64,000 bases of DNA from Paenibacillus sp. FSL W8-0186 (lineage in GTDB: Bacteria > Bacillota > Bacilli > Paenibacillales > Paenibacillaceae): contig NZ_CP150207.1 of the NCBI RefSeq assembly GCF_037969765.1, positions 2,845,001 through 2,909,000 on the forward strand, given 5' to 3'. How positions within the stretch are numbered: position 1 is the stretch's first letter; the number at the start of each line of letters is the position of its first letter. The notes beneath the pieces were generated by a model. The model saw nothing but the letters and a program-made list of their open reading frames with translations, had not been told where the DNA came from and searched no databases. Of the stretch, positions 16,797 through 25,563 are shown piece by piece. Position numbers and translations under genes: made by a program.

Positions 16797-17141
16797 TTAG
16801 CCGTATTCTCTTCCGAAGTCTTCCATCTTCTCAAGAATCGGCAGTAATTTTTTCCCCTTGTCTGTAAGCGAATACTCTACCCGTGGAGGAACTTCCGGAT
16901 AAACATCACGTTTAATGACTCCATCTTGCTCCAACTCTTTAAGTTGCTTTGTGAGAGAGCCTTGCGATAAACCGCCAAGAAATTTTTTTATCTCCGTATA
17001 GCGACGCGTTTCTTCTCTTAGATACCATAATATATAGTGTTTCCAACGACCTGAAAGGACATATTGGGTAAAGGATATCGCGTACATATCCCTGTTATCA
17101 TCGATAAACGCTTTATCAAATCCTTCATTACAGACCCTCAT
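16797..17141 (-). CDS. HxlR (MarR/DUF24) family redox-type regulator
   Basis: The protein has 114 aa. The winged helix spans about residues 25-100 (RYTEIKKFLGGLSQGSLTKQ... recognition region, VEYSLTDKGK wing), typical of the HxlR/DUF24 family. A single N-terminal Cys at position 4 (MRVCNEG) fits the thiol sensor used by YodB, CatR and HypR. The start at 17141 (GGGGGG 6 nt upstream) is preferred over 17183, because the palindrome GTACAA/TTGTAC would otherwise lie inside the coding sequence. It is divergent from a nitroreductase gene, the same arrangement as hypR-hypO in Bacillus subtilis. Confidence 0.8.
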   Translation of the reverse strand: MRVCNEGFDKAFIDDNRDMYAISFTQYVLSGRWKHYILWYLREETRRYTEIKKFLGGLSQGSLTKQLKELEQDGVIKRDVYPEVPPRVEYSLTDKGKKLLPILEKMEDFGREYG

Positions 17142-17157
17142 TGATATCCCCCCTAAA

Positions 17158-17175
17158 GGTACAAAAAGTTGTACT
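17158..17175. promoter_or_regulatory. likely operator of the HxlR regulator
   Basis: The palindrome GTACAA-aaag-TTGTAC lies just upstream of the chosen start of the regulator gene, in the divergent control region shared with the nitroreductase. Confidence 0.55.
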
Positions 17176-17321
17176 ATGTTCATTTATATTGCCCTCTTTG
17201 CGAATCCAACGAAAAATTTTATGATAGTGTCAATGTCACCGGGACAGAACTTCATTGGCCAATATTTAGTTAAAGCAGTCTTACGGAGTTATTATATCAA
17301 ATAAATGTGGAGATGAATTAC

Positions 17322-18062
17322 ATGAATGAAACCATTTCATTGCTTCATAATCATGTATCTGTGCGATCTTTTACCAATAAACCCTTGACAGAAGAACAGC
17401 GAGAAGCAATCTATAAAGCAGCCAGTCAAACTTCATCTTCCAGTCTTCTTCAAGCTGTTTCGATTATTCGAATCACAAATCCTGATCTTCGAAAAAAAGC
17501 GATGCAGCTCAGTATGGATCAACCCTATATTGAAGAAGCACCAGAGTTTTGGATTTTTTGTGCAGATTTCAACCGTAATCATCAAATTGCCCCAAAGGTG
17601 GATATTGAATATATTGAATTTCTATTGGTTGGTACGTTCGATGCTGGACTGATGGCACAAAATGCTTTAACAGCAGCCGAATCCATGGGACTTGGTGGTG
17701 TATTTATCGGAGCTGTCAGAGCTAATATTAACGAATTATCTGACCTATTGAAATTACCGAAGTATGTGATACCTTTGGTGGGATTATGCCTCGGTACCCC
17801 GGCAGAAGAAAAACCTGAACTTAAGCCGCGGCTGCCTCAATCCATGGTCATGCTAGAAAATCAGTATCAACCACTGGATCAAGAGAAATTAGCCATCTAT
17901 GATGAAGCCATGTTGAATTATTATGAGAGCCGTCCGGTTATGGCTCCCTTCACAGTGAAAAGAGTAAAAGGATGGAGTGACCATATCCAAGATCATCTCC
18001 AGAGAAGTATTCTCCCTCAAATGATGAACTATTTGAACAAGCAAGGATATGCGAAAAAATAA
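17322..18062 (+). CDS. NADPH-dependent nitroreductase (NfsA/NfrA type)
   Basis: The protein has 246 aa. It is a flavin-binding nitroreductase-fold protein of the oxygen-insensitive NfsA/NfrA subgroup. An N-terminal helix pair carries the FMN-phosphate-binding HVSVRSF (Arg), followed by the central SSSSLLQAVSIIR, the GLGGVFIGAVR stretch and a C-terminal region with R and K residues used for FMN/NADPH. It reduces nitroaromatics, quinones or flavins in the cytoplasm. The ATG at 17322 is chosen because GGAGATGA lies before it. It is divergent from the HxlR regulator and probably activated or derepressed by thiol stress (inference from the HypR/HypO parallel). Confidence 0.87.
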   Translation: MNETISLLHNHVSVRSFTNKPLTEEQREAIYKAASQTSSSSLLQAVSIIRITNPDLRKKAMQLSMDQPYIEEAPEFWIFCADFNRNHQIAPKVDIEYIEFLLVGTFDAGLMAQNALTAAESMGLGGVFIGAVRANINELSDLLKLPKYVIPLVGLCLGTPAEEKPELKPRLPQSMVMLENQYQPLDQEKLAIYDEAMLNYYESRPVMAPFTVKRVKGWSDHIQDHLQRSILPQMMNYLNKQGYAKK

Positions 18063-18072
18063 AGTAAGCTTA

Positions 18073-18105
18073 AAGTCCCCATCTGCTGAACAGGTGGGGA
18101 CTATT
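18073..18105 (+). terminator. terminator after the nitroreductase gene
   Basis: AGTCCCCATCTG / CAGGTGGGGACT is followed by ATTTTA. It may also stop the convergent amine-oxidase transcript. Confidence 0.8.
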
Positions 18106-18142
18106 TTAAGCCTACGTTTCTATAGTTGCTCAAATGCTGAAG

Positions 18143-19263
18143 CTAAAGATGTGATTCATTCGATTGGAAGTGCTCCATAAGTTCAGATACCGCTCGTTCT
18201 GCAGATCGTAACGCACCTTCCAGATGTCCGCCTTGTGTCGGAGCGGTTTCCGTACCCGCAAAAAAGATCTTTTTATCCCAGCTTTGCATACCTACTGGAG
18301 GGCCATAATTGGGATAGTCTTGTAGCGGCTGAGCATCTTCAGTTACAGCTGTTGCCGGATCGTTCGACCAATCCTTATAGAGAAGAGCAAGCGTATGTCC
18401 CGCAAGCGGCCCAAAGAGTCGAATTAATTGCTCTTTGACAAGCTTCATTATTCTTTCCTCTCCTAACTCTTCACGCCTCTTCGCCGATATGCCAAAAAAA
18501 CCAAACAGTGCCCCCACGCCGGTAACAGGTGATGCATCATGGATTTCCTGCAGCGGTCCTGCCCAGCTTGTTGCGAAACCTGAAAGTCCCTGTTCCCGCC
18601 AAAATGGGCGTTTATAGACCGCAATCACTTTCGCATGGGATGCCATCCATGTAGGCTTGTTCAACAAACTTATCATCAGATCAGGAGCTAGCTCGGGCCT
18701 GAAAATAATGTTTCGTGCTGCGAGCCGCGGCGGCACCGTTATAATGACCGCCCTTGCCCTGATTTCTTCCTTTCCCCCATCAACCTCAATGACAAGATTG
18801 CCGTCGCCATTCTCGCTAACCGAGCTCACTCTCGTATTCAGTTGAATGATTCCTTCAGGTAGAGTAGCCGCTATGGCATCAACGAGAGCCTGAACTCCTC
18901 CCGCAAACCTGACGGCGCTTTCCATAGCTCCCTCTGGCAGCGCATATTGCTGCGGAGGCTCCTTATGTGATCGCTCTGTAACCATAAGTCCCGTTTGATA
19001 TTGCAGGAATGTCTTTAAACCAAGCTCATGAACAAGTCGGTAATGGCATGCTCATAACGCGGCCAGAACCACGTTGGACCCAAATCAAACTTTCCGAGAT
19101 CAGGTCTGCCAATAACCTCTTGACTTAAAACTCTCCCGCCAATACGATCCCGGGCCTCGAGCACACGGCATGGAATCCCTTTAGCGGAAAGCAAAGAAGC
19201 TGTCCGCATGCCGCTTAAACCTCCACCGACAATTACTACTGATTCATGTTTTTTCATATTCAA
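18143..19263 (-). pseudogene. flavin-containing amine oxidase, single-base frameshift
   Basis: The N-terminal part (19263-19015) carries the FAD dinucleotide-binding motif VIVGGGLSGMRTA, then EARDRIGGRV and DLGPTWFWP, typical of monoamine oxidase/FAD oxidoreductases. The frame breaks near 19030. Reading GACTTG[G]TTCATGAGCTT with one G added restores a continuous frame into the second ORF (from 18985). That ORF holds the substrate domain and ends with the family's C-terminal FAD motif (FFAGTETAPTQGGHLEGAL). Only one base is missing, so it is a recent loss or a sequencing error. It starts 6 nt after the MFS gene and is probably coupled to it. Confidence 0.85.
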
Positions 19264-19269
19264 TCTTGC

Positions 19270-20580
19270 TTAACCTTTCTTCTTACGAACCCAAAGGACA
19301 ACTGGAATCAAAAGCAAAGACAGAAAAGCTCCAGCTAAGGAAAGGGTTGTGTAGCTGGATTGCTCTACAACCATACCCGACAACGCGCCGCCAGAAGCTC
19401 CGCCTAATGCGATCAAAACATCAATCGTGCCTTGGGTTTTCGCCCGAATCTGTAAAGGTGTTGCATGAACAATTGCTGCCGTCCCGCTAATCAAACCAAA
19501 ATTCCAACCCAATCCAAGGAGTGCAAGGGCCAGAATAAGCATGACCATAGAATCGCCAGGTCCAAATGCTGCCAGCAAACCTGACAACAACAACGTAAAT
19601 CCAGCGGCGTAAGACATGGCGATATGTCCGAATTTATCAACGAGAACACCTGTGATCAGGGAAGGTAGATACATCGCGGCAACATGAATGCCGATGACAA
19701 TACCAACTGCACCCAAACCGTGTCCATGATGTTGCATGTGAACGGGAGTCATTGTCATAATCGCAACCATCACAATCTGTGTAAGAACCATAACCGTTGC
19801 GCCAATGATTATCCCCTTTTTATTGGCGACATTTTCGTGTGTTCGAGATCGTTCCGCATCTTTCGTTATGGATTCGATTCTTTGCTTTTCAGCTACGGCC
19901 CTAGCGACAAGGAACGGATCAGGTCGCAGGAAAACAAACAGCACCAGCCCGGCAATCAGATACGCCACCGCTGCCAGCATAAAAGGTCCTGACAATGGCG
20001 GAGCGCCAAAGGACGCAGCGAACTTGCCAGTCAACGTGACCAGATTCGGACCGGCAACAGCGCCAAGTGTTGTGAAAACCATAGCCATACTTATCGCTTT
20101 TGCCCGATGTGTTGGCAATGCCAAATCCGTTCCCGCATATCTTGCTTGCAAATTGGTTGTCGTGCCTGCCCCATAAAGCAACATAGAGAGGAAAAGTAGA
20201 GGCACACTGTTGAATAACACAGAAAGCACGACGCCAATAGCGCCCAGACCGCCTGTCATAAATCCTATAGCCAAACCAGGCCTGCGTCCCCATCGTTGAG
20301 AAAGTCGGCCCACTCCATAAGCGGCTGCGGCGGAACCCAGCGTAATAAGTCCTGAAGGAACTCCGGCATACCGATCTGTGCCCAGCATATCTTGAGCAAG
20401 CAATGCGCCTACGGTGACCCCTGCCGCCAAGCCCGCTCCAGCAAGTATTTGTGATAAAATAACAACCTTTAACGTTTTGGCATGTAGCTGACGCTGTTTC
20501 TTCGATTCATTCACGTATTCCATAATAGAAGGCGGTAGACTCTGTGCCTTGTTACTAATATCTGAAATATTATCCAGCAT
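19270..20580 (-). CDS. MFS transporter
   Basis: The protein has 436 aa. About twelve hydrophobic helices and the loop 2-3 motif GRLSQRWGRRPG (MFS motif A) are visible, so it is a drug/proton antiporter-like major facilitator. The N-terminal 35 residues are charged and cytoplasmic. It is the first gene of a two-gene unit with the frameshifted amine oxidase, suggesting joint handling of an amine (import or export plus oxidation), although the oxidase is now broken. A palindrome ATAGAATTCTAT lies about 20 nt upstream of the start. The substrate is unknown. Confidence 0.85.
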   Translation of the reverse strand: MLDNISDISNKAQSLPPSIMEYVNESKKQRQLHAKTLKVVILSQILAGAGLAAGVTVGALLAQDMLGTDRYAGVPSGLITLGSAAAAYGVGRLSQRWGRRPGLAIGFMTGGLGAIGVVLSVLFNSVPLLFLSMLLYGAGTTTNLQARYAGTDLALPTHRAKAISMAMVFTTLGAVAGPNLVTLTGKFAASFGAPPLSGPFMLAAVAYLIAGLVLFVFLRPDPFLVARAVAEKQRIESITKDAERSRTHENVANKKGIIIGATVMVLTQIVMVAIMTMTPVHMQHHGHGLGAVGIVIGIHVAAMYLPSLITGVLVDKFGHIAMSYAAGFTLLLSGLLAAFGPGDSMVMLILALALLGLGWNFGLISGTAAIVHATPLQIRAKTQGTIDVLIALGGASGGALSGMVVEQSSYTTLSLAGAFLSLLLIPVVLWVRKKKG

Positions 20581-20789
20581 GTATATTCTCTCTTTTCTAT
20601 AGAATTCTATTCAGGATATGACTCTCAAAACTTGCCTATAGATATTCATTCGTTTCTAAAGATTTAGCCTCGACATTTTTTCTATTGAATCATATTGCCG
20701 AATTATTAATACGTCAAGTCAATCTAATGGGCTGGTATACCACATCAAAGACATTTCCTATGGGTGAAAAACAGGAGCAAGTGAGCTAC

Positions 20790-20824
20790 AAAATAAAAAG
20801 AGAGCCAATCTTGTGATTGACTCC
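20790..20824 (-). terminator. terminator of the thioredoxin gene
   Basis: On the minus strand GAGTCAATC / GATTGGCTC is followed by TCTTTTTATTTT. The gap 20581-20909 otherwise holds no supported gene. Confidence 0.8.
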
Positions 20825-20909
20825 CATTTTGAACCTCTTCGTAAGGTTAAACTCTATGAGAAAGAAAATCAGCAACACTCTCGTACTGTATTGCCAGTTA
20901 CCACAGACA

Positions 20910-21230
20910 TTATGAATTTACTTGACTCAGGATTTTTCTTTTGAGTATAGGTTTATGATTGATCCCCACCATTTGTTCTACTAACTTACCATCTTTAAAC
21001 AGCAGCAAAGCTGGAATACTGCGGATACCAAATTGCGAAGCCAGCTCCCCTTGTTCATCGACGTTCACTGTTGCGATCGTCGCCTGATCATTAATTTCAT
21101 CAGCTAATTCATGAACAATCGGAAGCTGGATTTGACAAGGCCCACACCAAGGAGCCCAAAAATCAACCAAACTTACCCCCGACTGAATCGTACTTTGAAA
21201 CGTTTCTTTTGTTAGTGCTACTGCTCCCAC
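20910..21230 (-). CDS. thioredoxin
   Basis: The protein has 106 aa. The active site is WCGPC (Cys29, Cys32), and the cis-Pro region is RSIPALLLFKDG. It is a cytoplasmic thiol-disulfide reductase of normal thioredoxin length. AAGGAGG lies before the start. Upstream, at about 21398-21433, an ATTCAAT/ATTGAAT palindrome matches that before the divergent ArsR-rhodanese gene. It is therefore probably a special-purpose thioredoxin controlled by that regulator rather than the housekeeping TrxA. Confidence 0.92.
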   Translation of the reverse strand: MGAVALTKETFQSTIQSGVSLVDFWAPWCGPCQIQLPIVHELADEINDQATIATVNVDEQGELASQFGIRSIPALLLFKDGKLVEQMVGINHKPILKRKILSQVNS

Positions 21231-21301
21231 TTAAGTACCTCCTTTAATATGCCGAGTAGATTGCCTCAGACTCATTATTGAAACTGTGCAGAACTTGTAC
21301 A

Positions 21302-21340
21302 TCTTCATCACGAACTATAAGTTCTCGTGATTTGAAGATA
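21302..21340. repeat. long inverted repeat upstream of the thioredoxin gene
   Basis: ATCTTC-at-CACGA-actataagttc-TCGTG-att-tGAAGAT can form an imperfect hairpin in the 5' region of the thioredoxin transcript. Its role is unknown. Confidence 0.5.
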
Positions 21341-21397
21341 AGTCTTTTGCATAATGACTTCGCCTTCAGTTTGTTTAAATCTGATCAATAGAAGTCC

Positions 21398-21433
21398 ATT
21401 AATTCAATAATTCAATCGAGTAATTGAATTATA
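21398..21433. promoter_or_regulatory. probable ArsR-type operator, thioredoxin side
   Basis: AATTCAAT-cgagta-ATTGAATT, preceded by another ATTCAA. The same AATTGAAT half-site recurs at about 21590-21610. Confidence 0.6.
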
Positions 21434-21589
21434 GTACTGAAAAAATAATCAGTCAAGTATCCTACAACTCATTGACATATTCACCACAGCATGAAACCGT
21501 GTTTTGACAATAGCATTCATTATATATCTTGCTTTCACAACGAGTTTCCATTACATACACTGAAACAATATTACTTTCAAATTTTTGCT

Positions 21590-21612
21590 CAATTGAATAA
21601 TTGAATAACTTG
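21590..21612. promoter_or_regulatory. probable ArsR-type operator, ArsR-rhodanese side
   Basis: CAATTGAATAATTGAATAA contains two AATTGAAT half-sites, the same word as in the operator upstream of the thioredoxin gene. No supported gene lies between 21231 and 21762. Confidence 0.5.
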
Positions 21613-21762
21613 ATGTACACTATACAAAAACTCCATATTATTGATGATCGGTTTGACAAGGAAGGAAGTCTTTCCCATAGCATGAATTTACAGTATTTAA
21701 AGGGCACACCGAATGATAGTCCAGTATTTATTAACTATTTCAAGAATTGAGGGAAAATCACG

Positions 21763-22431
21763 ATGACTGATCCTATGCTGGATTCCGCGAAACTCTTAAA
21801 AGAAGAGCTCTACAAACAATTATCGAGAATCGGAAAAAGCCTGTCTAGCGATAAGCGTTTGGAAATTCTGACCTTATTGTCCCAGGGACCAAAAACGGTC
21901 GAAAAGTTAACCTCATCCTCGGGTATGAATTTTGCAAATGTTTCTCGTCATTTGCAGGTATTACTAGATGCCAAGCTTGTTAAATTCACAAAGAAAGGCA
22001 CCAGCGCCATCTATTCATTGGCTGATCCCTCTATTGTTGACTTACTTAATTCGTTGTGGAGGATTAGCGAAAAACAACTTCCAGATATCTCAAAACTTAA
22101 ACACGACTTCTTGCATAACCTGGATAACATCCAAACACTAACGATGGATGAAGTGATGGAGAAGTTAAACTCAGAGTCTATCCTTCTCTTAGATTTACGT
22201 CCAAAAGAAGAGTTTGAAATCAGCCATATAAAGGGCGCTATCTCCGTTCCCATGGAAGAACTTGAATATTATATACGTGAATTACCTAAGGACGCTGAAA
22301 TCATTGCTTATTGCAGAGGCCCACTCTGTGTGTATTCCGCCATCGCTGCACAAAAATTGCAGGCTAGAGGATTCAAAGCTTTTCGAATGGATGAGGGCTT
22401 GAATGAATGGCAGGAACATTTTGCTCATTAA
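21763..22431 (+). CDS. ArsR-type repressor fused to a rhodanese domain
   Basis: The protein has 222 aa. Residues 15-100 form an ArsR winged helix (KRLEILTLLSQGPKTVEKL; SGMNFANVSRHLQVL recognition helix). Residues 125-220 are a rhodanese domain with active-site loop CRGPLC (Cys184, Cys189). Such fusions are thought to sense sulfane sulfur or oxidants through the rhodanese cysteine. The divergent thioredoxin gene shares its operator type, which fits a sulfur/thiol stress regulon. The start ATG has a weak GAGGG about 10 nt upstream. Confidence 0.87.
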   Translation: MTDPMLDSAKLLKEELYKQLSRIGKSLSSDKRLEILTLLSQGPKTVEKLTSSSGMNFANVSRHLQVLLDAKLVKFTKKGTSAIYSLADPSIVDLLNSLWRISEKQLPDISKLKHDFLHNLDNIQTLTMDEVMEKLNSESILLLDLRPKEEFEISHIKGAISVPMEELEYYIRELPKDAEIIAYCRGPLCVYSAIAAQKLQARGFKAFRMDEGLNEWQEHFAH

Positions 22432-22458
22432 AATGGATGCGTTCAAATCCATCAATTG

Positions 22459-22496
22459 AAAAATGCTCATGCGCTGAACATGAGCATTTTTCAATA
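22459..22496 (+). terminator. terminator after the ArsR-rhodanese gene
   Basis: AAAAATGCTCATG / CATGAGCATTTTT is a perfect 13-bp stem. It is symmetrical, so it may also end the convergent ATPase/HNH transcript. Confidence 0.88.
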
Positions 22497-22547
22497 TTTT
22501 CGTCATTTGGATTTGCCATGGAAAATGCCATATTTTTATCCCGACTG

Positions 22548-23585
22548 TTATCTCGTATCCAAATACTTCAAAAGCCCTAACTCGTTCGCGATGTCTGAAG
22601 TGAACTTCGATAGAGTACGTCGATCATGGTTTGCCCCATGAGCGAAGTTGCCGATGACGAATCTAACGACCTCCTCACGAGAATTAAAGAGAGTGCCTGA
22701 TTGACTCAGAATCGTATCGATATAATCAGACGTATAATGCTGCGATTTCTGAAGTAGTTCTCTTACTTCTTCTTTATGGAAATTATATAGCTCCTTGATC
22801 TTAAAAAGCTCAATATTTTGCTTGGCGCGTCGAGTGAAGTCTGGATCAGGTGACAGGTAACGGAAGTCGATATGGAACTCCTCCGTATTATTGCCTAGAA
22901 GGAAAGTAACATCATAAGGCTGACCGGCGGTTCCCCCATTAGGTACAATCGTAAACCTTACTTCTGAACCAAACTCTTCTTTGTAAGGATGAATAAAATC
23001 AGTCATTGTCATCTCTTGGCGACCCTTGAAATCGGAATTACATACTTTACAGCTTGGAATCAAGTTATACAGAGATATGGCCAGATATGGATAACGTTTC
23101 TTATCATAAAAGTGATCTAATGTTCCTCTGGTCTGTCCTTCCCAAAGAGATTTTCGGGTTCCCTTCTTTCTTCGAATCCTGTTCCGAATCGTGGTGATGT
23201 ACTGCCGATTACAGTAGGGACAAGTCCCGACCCCAAGATTTTTGACAAGTAAGTAACCACCCCAATTTGTCCCTTTTACCCCAGGTGAGCGATTACTAAA
23301 AATGTCGTAGTCGAATACAGCTTGCAGCTTGCGATTCGTTGTTTTTGAGAATGGGTGTCCGTTAGTCAACTTATTGATTGTATTGATCGCATCAGCCAGC
23401 ACATCCGGATTCCCAATTAATATTTTTTCATAATTATCTCGTAAATATTCCATTACCTTCTTTTCAAACGGGTGCTTATATTTCTGACCGGCATACTTCC
23501 TAAGTAAATCAAGACCTTGCTTTTTAAAATAGCTCAAATGTTCTTTTTTAATATTTGCATGGCCAGCATCATTTATTTTGATCAT
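22548..23585 (-). CDS. HNH endonuclease-like protein, Septu PtuB-type partner
   Basis: The protein has 345 aa. Its centre holds an HNH/zinc-finger nuclease core: CPYC (Cys122, Cys125), Asp157-His158 (LDHFYDK), Asn174 (YNLIPSC) and CKVCN (Cys179, Cys182, Asn183). The N-terminal 110 residues are helical and charged, and the C-terminal 140 carry no recognised motif. The ATG follows the ATPase stop codon immediately (TAA-ATG), so the two proteins are translationally coupled. ATPase plus HNH is the layout of Septu (PtuA/PtuB) and of some retron effector modules. No reverse transcriptase or ncRNA was found here. The anti-phage role is inferred. Confidence 0.75.
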   Translation of the reverse strand: MIKINDAGHANIKKEHLSYFKKQGLDLLRKYAGQKYKHPFEKKVMEYLRDNYEKILIGNPDVLADAINTINKLTNGHPFSKTTNRKLQAVFDYDIFSNRSPGVKGTNWGGYLLVKNLGVGTCPYCNRQYITTIRNRIRRKKGTRKSLWEGQTRGTLDHFYDKKRYPYLAISLYNLIPSCKVCNSDFKGRQEMTMTDFIHPYKEEFGSEVRFTIVPNGGTAGQPYDVTFLLGNNTEEFHIDFRYLSPDPDFTRRAKQNIELFKIKELYNFHKEEVRELLQKSQHYTSDYIDTILSQSGTLFNSREEVVRFVIGNFAHGANHDRRTLSKFTSDIANELGLLKYLDTR

Positions 23586-25487
23586 TTACTGCTTCCCTTT
23601 CAACGACCGAACTTCAGCCTCTAGATCCGATATTCTGTTTACCAGCTGTTGGAAGGATTGATCTTGAATGCGCAGCCGGTCCTCCAGGACAGAGATCAAT
23701 TTATTACGAATAACAGGCTCTCCAATTATTTCAATTTGTTTTCTTATGCGGCTTTCCTTTTCCCTAATATCTGCAATATCATCCTGGTATAATTCATGAA
23801 CAAGTCGGTTGATCTTTTGCTTGGCAAATTCACCGAGTAGTCCGTCAGGCAAAAAAAAGGCATCTGACAACAATGTATGTATATTAGCCGCAAAGGATTG
23901 CCGATGATCCTCAAGTCCCCCGACCACTGTGGCACCATTTTCGGTAGCTTGAAGGAACACGATATTAGCATGCGGCAGGTCAGAAATTAAAAAAGGAGAG
24001 TTGGTTGTCAGGACAATATCCAAAGTCTTCTGCTGCTGTACACAGCAATATTCAGTAGAAAAATCTATGAGTTCTTTGATGAATCTGCGTTGCCATTGCG
24101 GATGCATATACAACTCGCCTTCATCGATCATAAGCAGAATATGCTCTTGCTCGATGTTTAAAGAGAACGATTCATATAGCCGTGCGTACATGGTGAGAAG
24201 TGATTTTTCTCCAGAACTTAGATCCGGCCAATCCAAATCAAAATCAATGCTTACTTTTTGATTCCCTTTTCTCAAGATCGAGAGAACTGTAGATGCCGGG
24301 CTTTCGTTCGAAACTAACTGGGCTCTGATAGCACCATCTTCCATGAATATAACATTGTCCATAATTAGCTCAATAAGTTCATCATATACTATCTCAAGCA
24401 CTTCAGCCTTCTCCAAGAATCGTCTATTATCATCTTCTCTTGGCAGCCTTTCCGTCAATAACCCCACAAAATTGCTAAATATCTCATAACCAATATCATT
24501 TTCGGGGTCTAATTCATACTCATCAATAAAACGGTTAATTTTTTCTGTGCATGTGTGAGGGGATTCACGGTACACCTCATATAACAGGAGTAAAAACACC
24601 ATAGTGAAAGACTTGATCCCTTCTACACTTATATCCTTTTGGATTCCGTTATAAATATCGTATTTTTCCATCTTGTTATATGCTTTATAGAGATAACCTT
24701 CAAAAGAGGATTGTTCTTCATTTATGCCAGACCCGAAGTTGATGATGTCTAATCTTAAATTTTCTTCAAGTCTTTGCAACAAACGTGAAAAGCGAAAATA
24801 CATTTCTTTTGGCACCTCAAAAGGGATAGTCCAAAATGAGGAATTTCCCTGTTCCAAAAAGAAATCTATTTGCATCCGAATATCGTTATACTTATGTGCT
24901 AGTGTTTCATGAGCTTGAGGATCATTGTGAATAGATTTTGAAAGGAGCGTATTTGTTGTCATATCGATCAGCCTGTTACCGTTCTTGATGGCAGAATGGT
25001 CGAAGATGTTAGAATACAAAACTACCGAAAGATTGTTGAAAAAAGCCTCAGAGTCCTTAACTATATAAGATCTTCTAAAATAATCGGGTTCGAATACTGA
25101 AATATGATTCTCCTCATAATTGCCCCCGACAAGCTTCAGGTCTGGATTGTGTACCACAATCAACTCATCGTGCCCAAATATACGAAAAACACAAAGAATG
25201 GGCTCTTCTAAGATTTTTGCTGCAAAGCCCTCATTACCGTTAGCCAGTAAAGCAATCATAAAACGCAGAAGTGACGTTTTACCAGTGCCATTACGCCCCA
25301 CAATAGCTGTCACCTGATCAAAACCCGTATTTTCCGAAAAAAAATGCTCGATAAAAAACGGGTTCCTTTTTACATAAAGTTCACCTTGTTCAGGTAAATA
25401 TTCGAAGCGGTATTCGCTATGAAAATGCACTCCCTCCCCTTTTACAACCAGGCTATCACTTTTGGTCCACACATACAGCAGTTGCAA
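23586..25487 (-). CDS. AAA/ABC-type ATPase, Septu PtuA-like
   Basis: The protein has 633 aa and a TTG start with GGGAGGG 8 nt upstream. It has Walker A GRNGTGKT (64-71), the ABC signature LSSGE (423-427), Walker B ILLMIDE (450-456, catalytic Glu456) and a 300-residue insertion between them. At the H-loop the sequence reads TTNSPFLISDLP, so Asn496 stands where His is usual. The end shows ANIHTLLSDAFFLPDGLLGEFAK, a string typical of PtuA and related OLD/SMC-like defence ATPases, and a coiled coil (about 600-630). It probably oligomerises and controls the HNH partner. The ATPase defence function is inferred from architecture. Confidence 0.78.
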   Translation of the reverse strand: MQLLYVWTKSDSLVVKGEGVHFHSEYRFEYLPEQGELYVKRNPFFIEHFFSENTGFDQVTAIVGRNGTGKTSLLRFMIALLANGNEGFAAKILEEPILCVFRIFGHDELIVVHNPDLKLVGGNYEENHISVFEPDYFRRSYIVKDSEAFFNNLSVVLYSNIFDHSAIKNGNRLIDMTTNTLLSKSIHNDPQAHETLAHKYNDIRMQIDFFLEQGNSSFWTIPFEVPKEMYFRFSRLLQRLEENLRLDIINFGSGINEEQSSFEGYLYKAYNKMEKYDIYNGIQKDISVEGIKSFTMVFLLLLYEVYRESPHTCTEKINRFIDEYELDPENDIGYEIFSNFVGLLTERLPREDDNRRFLEKAEVLEIVYDELIELIMDNVIFMEDGAIRAQLVSNESPASTVLSILRKGNQKVSIDFDLDWPDLSSGEKSLLTMYARLYESFSLNIEQEHILLMIDEGELYMHPQWQRRFIKELIDFSTEYCCVQQQKTLDIVLTTNSPFLISDLPHANIVFLQATENGATVVGGLEDHRQSFAANIHTLLSDAFFLPDGLLGEFAKQKINRLVHELYQDDIADIREKESRIRKQIEIIGEPVIRNKLISVLEDRLRIQDQSFQQLVNRISDLEAEVRSLKGKQ

Positions 25488-25563
25488 TCCTTTTCCCTCC
25501 CGGCGGCCTGCATCAGACTCAATTAAGTTACTCTTCTTCCTTCATCAAAATATTAACAGCTTC

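Noticed and set aside
21462..21707. Minus-strand 81-aa ORF, Cys-rich, between thioredoxin and the ArsR-rhodanese gene.
   Set aside because: It covers the operator and promoter region. Its Cys content comes from AT-rich sequence, and no ribosome binding site or family is seen.
22548..25487. Reading the ATPase/HNH pair as a retron effector module.
   Set aside because: No reverse transcriptase or retron ncRNA is seen within the surrounding 3 kb. A stand-alone Septu-like system is the simpler reading.
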